Under the pieces are notes generated by a model, which saw only the letters and a list, made by a program, of their open reading frames with translations, was not told where the DNA came from and did no database searches. Below, piece after piece: positions 1 to 9,106 of a stretch of DNA of 33,692 nt. Numbering within the stretch: position 1 is the first letter of the stretch; each line of letters starts with the position of its first letter. The stretch comes from Tychonema sp. LEGE 06208 (GTDB lineage Bacteria; Cyanobacteriota; Cyanobacteriia; Cyanobacteriales; Microcoleaceae): contig NZ_JADEWT010000070.1 in assembly GCF_015207505.1 (NCBI RefSeq), forward strand, positions 1 through 33,692, read 5' to 3'. A program made the position numbers and the translations under genes.

Positions 1-412
1 CGGATGTAACGGATGTAACGGATGTAAGTCCGTCGGAAGAAGGAAGAGGGAAGAAGGAAGAGGGAAGAGGGAAGAGGGAAGAGGGAAGTTCGGCAACGGA
101 TTATGTAGCGGATGTAACGGATGTAACGGATGTAAGTCCGTCGGAAGAAGGAAGAGGGAAGAAGGAAGAGGGAAGAGGGAAGAGGGAAGAGGGAAGTTCG
201 GCAACGGATTATGTAGCGGATGTAACGGATGTAACGGATGTAAGTCCGTCGGAAGAAGGAAGAGGGAAGAAGGAAGAGGGAAGAGGGAAGAGGGAAGAGG
301 GAAGTTCGGCAACGGATTATGTAGCGGATGTAACGGATGTAACGGATGTAAGTCCGTCGGAAGAAGGAAGAGGGAAGAAGGAAGAGGGAAGAGGGAAGAG
401 GGAAGAGGGAAG
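1..412. repeat. 108-bp tandem repeat array (about 3.8 copies)
   Basis: Four copies of one unit follow each other; the landmark GTAAGTCCGTCGG recurs at 24, 132, 240 and 348, exactly 108 bp apart. Each unit has three GGATGTAAC-like steps followed by a purine-rich run of GGAAGA/GGGAAG. The copies look identical by eye, and the last one breaks off at about 412. Because 108 is divisible by three, copy-number change keeps the frame. The frame beginning at position 3 has no stop and joins the following glycosyltransferase gene, so each unit would encode 36 residues. The array may continue left of the window. Confidence 0.95.
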
Positions 413-2180
413 ATTAATTACCGATTCCCCCTTACCAATGCCCAATGCCCAACGCCCAATGCCCAATGCCCAACGCCCAATGCCCAATTGCCCTGTTTGG
501 CCGATGCCCGATGTCCAATTACCAATTGCTGAAATTTGCGATAATTTAGCAGCAATTTACCTGCATTTGGGCAACGCTTTAACAGAGTACGGCGGTGCTG
601 AATCTGCCGCGGCTTATTATCAAAAAGCTTTGCAAATTAATCCGAAAAATCCAGAACTTTACTGGCGGCTGGGCAATTGCTTGGTACAGCAAAAGCGCCT
701 GACTGCGGCCATTGCAGTTTACCACATGGCTTTGACGGTTCAACCAGCTCTACCGCAGGTTTATGTAGAGTTGGCAAAAGTCCTGGAAAAACAGGGGCGC
801 TGGCAACGGGCGATCGACTATTATCAAAAAGTTTTAGAATTGCAAAGCTGCGGGTATACTCAACTATCGCAAACAGGGAACTCTCTGGCAATAGCAACAA
901 GTGCGATCGCACTTCCTCACGGTATTTATCTATCGACTTGGGATTGGTTGGTTAATGCCAAATTGGATGCTGGGAATTATGTAGAAATAGTTTGGGAAGC
1001 CCAGACAGCAAACGCCGAAGTTTTGGCTAATTCCCAATTGCCAATTGCTCATTCCCAATTGGCAAATTCCGATTGTGGCGGTTTGACTTGCGGGCTGTGT
1101 CTGCAGCGAATTTCTAAGTGGTTCGATCCGGTGCATCTCGGTTGGGGAGTTTGCCGTTTGTCTAACTCGAAACCGATACCTGTAGATGCGCCAAAAACTT
1201 TTGTGGCACAGATTCCCCACGGGCGAGTTTGGATTGTGCCGCAGCAAAATTATTGGCTGATTTCTAAGGCGATCGCTGTCATTACTCCCGATAATTATTT
1301 GTTGGCTGATGTGTCGAGAGATTATCCTGATTTGTTGCCGGGATGCGACAAGCATGATGTGAGAAAACATAGCGTTTTTGACTTAGAATCTTTTCCAGGT
1401 TTAAAACAAATTGAGGGCGTGGTGGCGGTGCTTTCTGGCTTGTCGGGAAATGTCTATTTTCACTGGATGGTGGACGTTTTGCCGCGAATTGAATTGCTGC
1501 GGCAAAGCGGTAGGGATTTGGCAGAGATTGATTGGTTTTTGGTGAATAGTTGTCAGCACCAATTTCAGCGGGAAAGTCTCGAAATTCTGGGCATTCCCGA
1601 AGCAAAGGTTTTGGAGAGCGATCGCCTGCCTCACCTTCAAGCAACAGAGTTAATTGTACCTTCTTTTGCGGGATATTTGGGCTGGCCGCCTGGGTGGGCG
1701 ATGGATTTTTTGAGGCGGGAGTTTCTCACGAAAATTATCCCAGGTTCGAGTTATCCAAAACGCATTTATATCAGCCGTCACAAAGCAAGGTATCGCCGAG
1801 TTTTGAACGAGGAAAATGTGGTTGAGATTTTGGAACAATATGGCTTTGTTTCTATCTTCCCTGAATCGATGTCTTTGGTAGAACAAATTGCTCATTTTGA
1901 GGCTGCGGATGTGATAGTTGCCGCCCACGGTAGCGGCTTAACTAATACGATTTTTTGTCGGCAGGGAACTAAAGTAATTGAGTTGGTGTCGCCTCACTAT
2001 ATCAGCCATTATTACTGGGGAATTAGTCAACATTTGAAGTTAAATCATTATTACTTGGCGGGCGAGGCTTTTGAATGCTATCCTATTAGACAGTTAATGT
2101 ATCAAAATTCACTGACTGAGGATATTTTGGTGAACTTGAGTTCGCTCAAAAGAATGGTTGAAGTGGTTGGTTTGGGTTAG
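3..2180 (+). CDS. TPR protein with C-terminal GT61 (DUF563) glycosyltransferase, 5' end outside window
   Basis: Predicted glycosyltransferase acting on a surface glycan; acceptor and sugar are unknown. The frame is open from the left edge through the 36-residue repeats, so the true start is probably upstream; the alternative is the ATG at 438 (580 aa). After the repeats comes a PMPNAQR-type low-complexity stretch (438-530). Two to three TPR motifs follow (about 540-840; [33 protein letters not shown]). The C-terminal GT61 domain (about 1200-2150) has [40 protein letters not shown] and [14 protein letters not shown] second low-complexity patch ([14 protein letters not shown], about 1033-1074) interrupts the linker. 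It lies 24 bp before another TPR-GT61 gene, so an operon is likely. The GT61 call is strong; coding of the repeat array is inferred from frame only. Confidence 0.85.
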   Translation, partial: DVTDVTDVSPSEEGRGKKEEGRGKREEGSSATDYVADVTDVTDVSPSEEGRGKKEEGRGKREEGSSATDYVADVTDVTDVSPSEEGRGKKEEGRGKREEGSSATDYVADVTDVTDVSPSEEGRGKKEEGRGKREEGRLITDSPLPMPNAQRPMPNAQRPMPNCPVWPMPDVQLPIAEICDNLAAIYLHLGNALTEYGGAESAAAYYQKALQINPKNPELYWRLGNCLVQQKRLTAAIAVYHMALTVQPALPQVYVELAKVLEKQGRWQRAIDYYQKVLELQSCGYTQLSQTGNSLAIATSAIALPHGIYLSTWDWLVNAKLDAGNYVEIVWEAQTANAEVLANSQLPIAHSQLANSDCGGLTCGLCLQRISKWFDPVHLGWGVCRLSNSKPIPVDAPKTFVAQIPHGRVWIVPQQNYWLISKAIAVITPDNYLLADVSRDYPDLLPGCDKHDVRKHSVFDLESFPGLKQIEGVVAVLSGLSGNVYFHWMVDVLPRIELLRQSGRDLAEIDWFLVNSCQHQFQRESLEILGIPEAKVLESDRLPHLQATELIVPSFAGYLGWPPGWAMDFLRREFLTKIIPGSSYPKRIYISRHKARYRRVLNEENVVEILEQYGFVSIFPESMSLVEQIAHFEAADVIVAAHGSGLTNTIFCRQGTKVIELVSPHYISHYYWGISQHLKLNHYYLAGEAFECYPIRQLMYQNSLTEDILVNLSSLKRMVEVVGLG

Positions 2181-2204
2181 CTGGCGCGTGGAGTAAATTT
2201 AATT

Positions 2205-5200
2205 ATGCCCTCGATTGAGAAGATGCAAAAAGCAGCGGTTGATTTGAATCGGCAAGCAGAAGTTCATTTAGCTGAAGGAAGATTTAATGAGGCGATTGCT
2301 GCTTGCGAGTCTGCGCTGAAAATTGAACCGAATTTCGCTGATGCTTGTCAGACGCTGGGAAAGGTGATGCAGGTGCGAGGTGAAATTGAACAAGCTAAGC
2401 AGTGGTATGAATCGGCGCTGGATCGCAATCCAAATTTGCCGGAAGTTTACGCTAATTTAGGCATTTTGTATTCTCAGGCGAAACAGTGGGAAAAGGCGAT
2501 CGCCAGTTGTGAAAAAGCGATCGCCCTAGCGCCAAATTTTGCTGCTGCTTACCGACAGTTGGCGAAAGTTTGGACGCAGTTGGAGAAGCGAGAAAAGGCG
2601 ACTGAGTGTTGGTATCAAGCTTTTAAAATCGAGCCGAATTGGGCAACTGCTGACGAGTACGTCACCCTGGGAAATAGTTTAGTTGAATTGGGCAATTTTC
2701 CACAAGCGATCGAAAGTTATTCGCGGGCAATTGAGTTAAACCCGCAACTGGCAACAGCTTATCACAATTTGGGGGAAATGCTGGTAGGTCAGAAGCGGTG
2801 GGATGAGGCGATCGCCAATTACCGTCAAGCCATTGCCATCAATCCAGATTCTTTTGAATCTTACCACAGTTTGGGCAAAACTTGGGCTGAGCGAGGAGAA
2901 TGCGATCGGGCGATCGCCTGTTACCGCAAAAGCCTCGAAATCAATCCGAATTACGCCCGTGCTTACCTTGGTTTGGGCAATGTTTGGGCGCAGAAACGCG
3001 AGTTTGATGCCGCAATTAAATGTTACCGTCAGACTCTGGAACTTAATCATAATTCCTATTGGGCGCACAATTCTTTAGGCGAAGCTTTGGCTCAAAAACA
3101 ACAGTGGGAAGAAGCTATTAGTTGTTACCGCCAAGCCATTGCTATCAATCCAGATATTCCTTGGTTTTACTGCAATTTGGGAATTGCTTTAACCTGCGAG
3201 AAATCCTGGGATGAAGCTGTTAGCGCTTACCTCCACGCCATTCAACTCGAACCGAATTTGACGGGAATCAATCAGAGATTGGGATATGTTTTGCGGCAGC
3301 GCAGCGACTCTGATTTAGATAGCACAATCGCAGTTTACTGTCAAGATATTGAGCCACTTGCTAGCGGGAAAATTTACCACAAATTGCTGGGAATTGAGTT
3401 GGATGGAGCGGAATTTTTTATAAATTTAGGCAACAGTTTAGCGAAACAGAAGCAGTTGGAAGGTGCGATCGTATTTTATAGCATGGCCATCAAAATCGAT
3501 CCCAATGCTGCGGAAGTTGTCGCCAAACTTCAGGAAGTGCGGGCGAAACAACAGGAATTGTACGCAGAAATCGCTGCTTACCGCCACCAAATCGCAATCG
3601 ATCCGAGCAACTCTAAGGCTTACAATGATTTAGGCAATATTCTACCGCAATTAGGAGAATTGGCCGAAGCAATTATTTGCCACCAAAAAGCCAGTGAATT
3701 GAGAGGTTGGCCAGAATGTGCGGCGAAAAATTATCAATTTACCCAAGATTGGTTTACCCACAATATTCCTATTTGGAAACGGCATTTGCAGCAGTTTACC
3801 GGAATTGCTGATTTTCAAGTTGTGGAAATCGGCAGTTTTCAAGGAATGTCGGCTTGCTGGCTGCTGGATAATATTTTAACTAATCCGACGGCAAAAATTA
3901 CTTGTATTGATTTGTATTTTCAGCAACATTTTAAGGGTAATATTGCTCAAACAGGAGTCGCCGAGAAAGTAATTGAATTAGAAGGTTACTCTCAAGATTT
4001 GTTAGTAAATTTGGATTCAGAATTTTACGATATTGCTTACGTTGACGGCTGTCACAAACCCACCAGCGCTTTGCAAGATGCGATTTTATCTTGGAGGTTG
4101 GTAAAAGTTGGCGGATTGATGATTTTTGACGATTACGAGTTTACTTTTCCCGATAGCCCGGAGCAAGATACTAAAATTGGAATCGATGTTTTTTTGGAGA
4201 TGTTTAGCAGTCAGTTAGAAGTAGTACACAAAGGCTATCAACTGATTGTCAAAAAAACGGACAATCAAAAATTGGGCGAAGAGCAAATTATGTTGTCTCT
4301 GGGTTGGGAAAAGTTGGGGGATATTGCGGCAAATACGGGTTATTTGGATGAGGCGATCGCCCGCTATCAAACAGCTATCAAAATTAAGTCTGAGAATTAC
4401 TTGACTCACCACAAGTTGGGTAAAGCTTTGCAAGCAAAAGATTTGTTTGAGGAAGCTGGGGCCGCTTACCGAAGGGCGATCGCGCTTAACCCTAATTTTA
4501 GTTGGGCTTACCACTTTTTGGGGGAAACTTTACAGGCGATCGAGCAATACAGCGAAGCCGCTGCTGCTTACCACAAAGCGATTGAATTAAATCCCGATTT
4601 TTGTTGGAGTTACAATAATTTAGGCGATGCGCTGATGGAGCTTTCTGAGTGGGAAAACGCTGCTGTTAGTTACCACAAGTTAGTTGAACTGAATCCCGAT
4701 TTTTGTTGGTCTTACGAGAGATTAGGTAAGGCTTTGGTTGCACTAGAAAATTGGGAAGAGGCGACGGATGCTTACCGCAAAGCTATTGAATTAAATCCCG
4801 ATGATTGTTGGCTGTACAATAGTTTGGGCGAAGTTCTAGAAAAACAAGAAAATTGGCCGGAAGCAGCGGTGGCTTTTGGCCGTGCTGTTGAGCTAGAACC
4901 CAATGAGAGTTGGCTGTACAAAAAGTTGGGCGATGCGCTGCGGAATCAAGGGGAATTGGAAAGGGCGATCGCCATTTACGAAAAAGGCATAAATCTCGAT
5001 CCAAAATCCTGTTGGTGTTACGAAGGATTGGGTTTGAGTTTAATTGTAAAACAGCACTGGGAACCTGCAATCATTAATTTAGTTCAAGCCCTGCAAATTC
5101 AACCCGATTTGTTTGAAGCTTACGATAATATAGGGTATGCTCTGGAACAACAAGGAGAAGTTGATGAAGCCGATATCATAAAATTTGGCTATAAAATGTT

Positions 5201-6296
5201 GCCGTTAAATGTAATCAAAAAATACTGTGGATTTACCGAGGATTTGGCAATTGCAGCAGATTTAGATCCGAACATTAATTGCATTGACATCTATCCCGCA
5301 AGTCAAATTATTTTATCCGATTCCACAACAATCGACAGCAACAAAAAATGCTGGGAAGATACTACTTATTATACAAAAAAAACTTTTGTTGCTGTCATAC
5401 CAAACGGACGAGCTTGGGCAGATATTGGGACTAGCTGTGCCATTACTTCAGACAATAAACTTGTTGTCGATATTTCCACCGGTTGTCCAGAATTAGTCAT
5501 AACTTCCGACAAATTGACTCCCATCGAACACGTCCAGGGAAATGTGGCTTTTCTATCTGCTCGCTGGGGAGCAGCAGCCTATTTTCATTGGATGTTTGAC
5601 GTGGTGACGCGGTTCCATCTTTTGCAGCGCAGCGGATTGATAGAAACCATAGATAAATTTGTTATCAACGCTTGCGACACGGCCTATGAAAAAGAAACTT
5701 TAAATATTTTAGGAATTCCACCACAAAAAATTGTAGAAAGTCGCTACCACCCTCACTTGACAGCGGATAAATTAATAGTTCCCTCAATTTGCGAGGGTGC
5801 TTCTGGAACCTCTAAATGGAAGTGCGAATATCTGAAACAACTATTTTTAAATGATCGGCCACCGCTAAAAACAGATTATTCAGAAAGAATTTATATCAGC
5901 CGCGAAAAAGCATCATACAGGCGAATTGTCAATGAGGAAGAGGTTGTCGGCTGTTTAGAAAAGTTTGGGTTTCACAGTGTCAATCTGGAAACGATGTCGA
6001 TACCAGAACAAGCAGCGTGTTTGGCTGCTGCTAAAGTTGTTGTTGCACCTCACGGAGGGGGATTGACTAATTTAGTTTTTTGCACTCCGGGAACTAAAGT
6101 AATTGAGATTTTTTCTCCGATTTATGTACCAACTTGTTTTTGGACTATCAGCAATTTGTGCGAGTTGGAACATTACTATTTAATTGGTGATTTGGTTGAT
6201 GATGGAACTCATAAATATTTGGGACATAAAGATATGCGCGTGGATGTGCAATCTTTGGAGAAGTTAATCAGTTTGGCAGGAGTTTTGCATGAATAA
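2205..6296 (+). CDS. Giant TPR / SAM methyltransferase / TPR / GT61 glycosyltransferase fusion
   Basis: A 1363-residue multidomain protein. Residues 1-480 are about a dozen TPRs of the NPxxxxAYxxLGxxL type. Residues about 535-650 form a class I SAM-dependent methyltransferase resembling Methyltransf_24: VVEIGSFQGMSACWLL is motif I, ITCIDLYF follows, then YDIAYVDGCHKP and GGLMIFDDYEF. A second TPR block (about 695-1000) has very regular NPDFCWSYNNLGDAL units. The C-terminal third is GT61/DUF563: YFHWMFDVVTRFHLL near 1125, RIYISREKASYRRIVNEE near 1230, and APHGGGLTNLVFCTPGTKVI near 1280. A GGAG lies 11 bp before the ATG. The 3' end overlaps the next TPR gene by 8 bp, so they are probably translationally coupled. 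Inferred role: a TPR scaffold coupling methylation and sugar transfer during glycan or glycoprotein assembly. The substrate is unknown. Confidence 0.9.
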   Translation: MPSIEKMQKAAVDLNRQAEVHLAEGRFNEAIAACESALKIEPNFADACQTLGKVMQVRGEIEQAKQWYESALDRNPNLPEVYANLGILYSQAKQWEKAIASCEKAIALAPNFAAAYRQLAKVWTQLEKREKATECWYQAFKIEPNWATADEYVTLGNSLVELGNFPQAIESYSRAIELNPQLATAYHNLGEMLVGQKRWDEAIANYRQAIAINPDSFESYHSLGKTWAERGECDRAIACYRKSLEINPNYARAYLGLGNVWAQKREFDAAIKCYRQTLELNHNSYWAHNSLGEALAQKQQWEEAISCYRQAIAINPDIPWFYCNLGIALTCEKSWDEAVSAYLHAIQLEPNLTGINQRLGYVLRQRSDSDLDSTIAVYCQDIEPLASGKIYHKLLGIELDGAEFFINLGNSLAKQKQLEGAIVFYSMAIKIDPNAAEVVAKLQEVRAKQQELYAEIAAYRHQIAIDPSNSKAYNDLGNILPQLGELAEAIICHQKASELRGWPECAAKNYQFTQDWFTHNIPIWKRHLQQFTGIADFQVVEIGSFQGMSACWLLDNILTNPTAKITCIDLYFQQHFKGNIAQTGVAEKVIELEGYSQDLLVNLDSEFYDIAYVDGCHKPTSALQDAILSWRLVKVGGLMIFDDYEFTFPDSPEQDTKIGIDVFLEMFSSQLEVVHKGYQLIVKKTDNQKLGEEQIMLSLGWEKLGDIAANTGYLDEAIARYQTAIKIKSENYLTHHKLGKALQAKDLFEEAGAAYRRAIALNPNFSWAYHFLGETLQAIEQYSEAAAAYHKAIELNPDFCWSYNNLGDALMELSEWENAAVSYHKLVELNPDFCWSYERLGKALVALENWEEATDAYRKAIELNPDDCWLYNSLGEVLEKQENWPEAAVAFGRAVELEPNESWLYKKLGDALRNQGELERAIAIYEKGINLDPKSCWCYEGLGLSLIVKQHWEPAIINLVQALQIQPDLFEAYDNIGYALEQQGEVDEADIIKFGYKMLPLNVIKKYCGFTEDLAIAADLDPNINCIDIYPASQIILSDSTTIDSNKKCWEDTTYYTKKTFVAVIPNGRAWADIGTSCAITSDNKLVVDISTGCPELVITSDKLTPIEHVQGNVAFLSARWGAAAYFHWMFDVVTRFHLLQRSGLIETIDKFVINACDTAYEKETLNILGIPPQKIVESRYHPHLTADKLIVPSICEGASGTSKWKCEYLKQLFLNDRPPLKTDYSERIYISREKASYRRIVNEEEVVGCLEKFGFHSVNLETMSIPEQAACLAAAKVVVAPHGGGLTNLVFCTPGTKVIEIFSPIYVPTCFWTISNLCELEHYYLIGDLVDDGTHKYLGHKDMRVDVQSLEKLISLAGVLHE

Positions 6297-8094
6297 TGAG
6301 TACCATAATTTGGGTAATTCCCTGCAAGAAAGCGGTCGGTTTGATGAGGCTGTTGCTGCTTACAAACAAGCTGTTGAGTTACATCCTGATTTTTCTTGGT
6401 CTTATCACAATCTGGGCGATGTTTTGCTGAAACTCGAACAATGGGAGGATGCTGTCTGCGCGTACAAAAAAGCTGTTGAGTTAAATCCCGATTTTTCGTG
6501 GTCTTATCACAATTTGGGCGATGCTTTGCTGAAACTTCGGGAATGGGAAGAGGCTGCTGTGGCTTACCGCTGCGAGATTGCTCTCAACTCGGATTTTGCT
6601 TGGTCTTTCTGCAATTTGGGCGATGCTTTAACTCAACTCAAACAGTGGGATGAAGCTATTGCTGCGTATTTAAAAGCTGTGGAAATTGACGGAAGTTTGC
6701 CGGGAATTTATGATAAATTGGGGTATGTTCTCGGACAAACCAAGTCAGATTTAAAGTTAGTATTAGAACAGTGTCAATTGCAAATTACACCGGAAAATTG
6801 GAAGTTTTATTTGCAGTTAGGAAAAAATTTAGGAAAGTACGATCGCCCAAAAAGCGCAATTATTTTTTACCAACTTCTCTTGACATACGCTCCGAGTTGT
6901 GCAGAACTGTCAGTGGCATTAGAGGAGTTGTTACAGCAGCAAGAAAAGTACGTTAGCACTTTAGCCTCCGCCCGCGCCACAGTCGCCCAAAAACCCGATG
7001 ATTGCTGGTCATATTACAATTTAGGTGCGGTTTTGAGCCAGCAAAAATATGGGGAGGAAGCGGCGGCGGCATTTTTGCAAGCAATCCAAATAAATCCCGA
7101 TAATCCTTGGTGGTTTTATTACAATTTGTGGGAAGTTTTGGTTGAGCAAAACAAGCTGGATGAAGTTGAGAAGTTGTGCCGCGAAGTTGTGGAAGCTCAA
7201 CCGGAGGCTTTTTGGCCTTATTTGAATTTGGGGGAAGTTTTGACGAGACAAGACAAAATTGCTGAGGCGATTGATTGTTATCAAACTGCTAGTTACAAAC
7301 AAACTTTGGCATCTGCTCTACTTAAAAATACAGGCAATTTGCCTCTTACAAAAACAACAGATAAAGTTAAATTTCCTAATTTTATAATTATAGGTTCTCA
7401 GCGGTGCGGCACGACTTCTCTGTACACTTATTTAGCTCAACACCCGCAAATTCTGACTCCGATTAAAAAGGAGATGGATTTTTTCTCGTGGCATTTTCAC
7501 AGGGGAATTGATTGGTATTTGGCTCATTTCCCGCAAATGCCGGAGGGAGGCGAGTTTGTGACGGGTGAGGCTAGTCCAAGTTATTTTGACTGTCGGGAAG
7601 CGCCGAAACGTCTCTACAGCGCGTTTCCAGAGGCTAAGCTGATTGTGCTGTTGCGAAATCCGGTCGATCGCGCGATTTCTCATTTCTACCGCTTAAAGGG
7701 CTTGAATTGGGAAGGGCGATCGCTCGATCGGGCAATTAGCGATGAAATTGAACGGTTGAATCAAAATCCAGAATACATCATCGGCGAAGAACCGGGGAAT
7801 TATTTAGCTCGCGGTAGGTATATAGAATTTATTAAAAATTGGCTGGCTTGCTTTCCCAGAGAACAGTTGTTAATTTTGAAAAGTGAAGATTTTTATGCAA
7901 AGGCGGCGGCGACTGTTCAGCAAGTTTTAGAATTTTTAGATTTGCCGGAATATCAATTACCTGAATATCAAAATGCTAATCCTGGTTTTTATCCGCGAGT
8001 AAATGAGTCGGTTCGCTGCTGCTTGAGCGATTATTTTAAACCTTACAATCAGGAATTAGAGGAGTATTTGGGGAGAAAGTTTGATTGGGAATAA
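6289..8094 (+). CDS. TPR protein with C-terminal sulfotransferase domain
   Basis: 601 residues. The N-terminal about 330 residues are TPRs, the first units nearly identical in style to the preceding gene (PDFSWSYHNLGDALLKL). Residues about 360-600 are a PAPS-dependent sulfotransferase of the Sulfotransfer_1 type. NFIIIGSQRCGTTSLYTYL contains the 5'-phosphosulfate loop, GEASPSYF follows, and LIVLLRNPVDRAISHFYRL is the 3'-phosphate-binding segment. The RCGTT loop and RNPxxRxxSHF resemble heparan-sulfate N-sulfotransferase-like enzymes. The ATG lies inside the end of the upstream gene (8-bp overlap), which argues for one transcript. Inferred role: sulfation of the polymer or glycoprotein built by the neighbouring GT61 proteins. 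The acceptor cannot be read from sequence. Confidence 0.92.
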   Translation: MNNEYHNLGNSLQESGRFDEAVAAYKQAVELHPDFSWSYHNLGDVLLKLEQWEDAVCAYKKAVELNPDFSWSYHNLGDALLKLREWEEAAVAYRCEIALNSDFAWSFCNLGDALTQLKQWDEAIAAYLKAVEIDGSLPGIYDKLGYVLGQTKSDLKLVLEQCQLQITPENWKFYLQLGKNLGKYDRPKSAIIFYQLLLTYAPSCAELSVALEELLQQQEKYVSTLASARATVAQKPDDCWSYYNLGAVLSQQKYGEEAAAAFLQAIQINPDNPWWFYYNLWEVLVEQNKLDEVEKLCREVVEAQPEAFWPYLNLGEVLTRQDKIAEAIDCYQTASYKQTLASALLKNTGNLPLTKTTDKVKFPNFIIIGSQRCGTTSLYTYLAQHPQILTPIKKEMDFFSWHFHRGIDWYLAHFPQMPEGGEFVTGEASPSYFDCREAPKRLYSAFPEAKLIVLLRNPVDRAISHFYRLKGLNWEGRSLDRAISDEIERLNQNPEYIIGEEPGNYLARGRYIEFIKNWLACFPREQLLILKSEDFYAKAAATVQQVLEFLDLPEYQLPEYQNANPGFYPRVNESVRCCLSDYFKPYNQELEEYLGRKFDWE

Positions 8095-8100
8095 GATAAC

Positions 8101-8235
8101 ACGGCGGTTGAAACCGCGTGGATACGAACAAAACCTGCCGACGCCGGTTGAATAAAAGGTGATTAAAGTTCGGTTATTCTCTTTACACTGCGTCCGGCTC
8201 ACGAAAGTTTGTGTAAACCTGGTTTCAACCGCCGT
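8101..8235. repeat. 135-bp inverted-repeat element (MITE-like or long hairpin)
   Basis: ACGGCGGTTGAAACC at 8101-8115 is the exact reverse complement of GGTTTCAACCGCCGT at 8221-8235. Inside, the arms keep imperfect complementarity (CGAACAAAACCTGCCGACGC against GCGTCCGGCTCACGAAAGTT), so the whole element can fold into one long imperfect hairpin. It fills the gap between the sulfotransferase stop and the Uma2 gene and could also end transcription. It has no coding capacity. The family name is not assigned. Confidence 0.8.
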
Positions 8236-8273
8236 CTGCTAAAATTAGAACAACTTGTAATGAGGTAATACTA

Positions 8274-8909
8274 ATGCTGACAATCGAGCTAGATACATTA
8301 CTTAAAGAACAAGCACTCCAACGCCAAGATCCCGAAGAGCGCTACATCACGGATACGGTGAACTGGGAAGAATACGAGACACTGGTAAATCGGATTGGAG
8401 ATGCTGCGGGATATCGAGTTACTTATTTAGATGGAGTTTTAGAAATTATGTCACCTTCTCGCCGCCATGAAAATGGTAAAACTCGCATTGGAAATCTGCT
8501 GGAAATTTATTTTGTAGAAGCTGATATTGAATATTTCCCTTTTGGCTCTACAACTCTGCGGCAAGAGGAAAAAAGTGGCGGTACGGAACCGGATGAAGCT
8601 TACTGTATTGGCACAGATAAAGAATTTCCCGACTTGGTAATTGAAGTGATTGTTACCAGTGGCAGCATCAATAAACTAGAACTCTATAGAAGGTTGAATG
8701 TGCGAGAGGTTTGGTTCTGGCGAAATGAGAGATTTTCGATCTACCATTTGCGAGAAGAGATTCCGGTTGAGTTTGTGTCAAACTGCGGTTATGAATTAAT
8801 CACAAACAGCGAATTGCTACCGGAACTTGATATCGAGCTGTTGACAGAATGTGTCAAAAATCCTCATCCGCTAGCAGCAGCAAAGGCATGGAGACAGAAT
8901 TTGCGTTAG
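8274..8909 (+). CDS. Uma2-family (DUF820) restriction-endonuclease-like protein
   Basis: 211 residues with the PD-(D/E)XK-like fold expected of the Uma2 family, which is greatly expanded in cyanobacteria and of uncertain function. Visible family features are YRVTYLDGVLEIMSPSRRHE, the acidic GGTEPDEAYCIG segment, and the core FPDLVIEVIVTSGSINKLEL followed by YRRLNVREVWFWRN. The FPDLVIEV acidic residues are the probable metal ligands. A GAGG about 8 bp before the ATG supports the start. It stands alone between a hairpin repeat and a promoter-like region, with no toxin-antitoxin partner visible. Whether it cuts DNA in vivo is unknown. Confidence 0.88.
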   Translation: MLTIELDTLLKEQALQRQDPEERYITDTVNWEEYETLVNRIGDAAGYRVTYLDGVLEIMSPSRRHENGKTRIGNLLEIYFVEADIEYFPFGSTTLRQEEKSGGTEPDEAYCIGTDKEFPDLVIEVIVTSGSINKLELYRRLNVREVWFWRNERFSIYHLREEIPVEFVSNCGYELITNSELLPELDIELLTECVKNPHPLAAAKAWRQNLR

Positions 8910-9030
8910 CGAAGCTTGCAGCTATGGGATCGCCCTAAACAGCAAGTTTTAAATCTGCTCGATCGCCAAGCTGTCGCAAAGACGAGCAACTGACTCGCGC
9001 TCCGCAGTCCCAAGAAAAAACCCGCCCCCA

Positions 9031-9060
9031 TTGACAAGTCATACTCGTTATGAGTACGCT
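9031..9060 (+). promoter_or_regulatory. Candidate promoter with dyad upstream of the peroxiredoxin gene
   Basis: A consensus -35 TTGACA (9031-9036) is followed at 18 bp by TACGCT (9055-9060); a better -10, TATGAT (9060-9065), lies at the overlong spacing of 23 bp. Between them sits the dyad TACTC-GTTAT-GAGTA (9042-9056), placed where a repressor or redox regulator could bind. The start codon is about 45 bp downstream. Assignment rests on sequence pattern only. Confidence 0.45.
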
Positions 9061-9106
9061 ATGATGAACGAAGCAATTTAACCCAAATACCCAAGGATTC
9101 AAAATT

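Noticed and set aside
1..412. Possible CRISPR array
   Set aside because: The repeat unit is 108 bp with no variable spacers; all copies look the same, so it is a minisatellite.
2..532. Second open frame through the repeat array (Gly-Cys-Asn-rich)
   Set aside because: It has no start in the window and ends in unrelated sequence before the TPR region, while the neighbouring frame continues into a clear domain.
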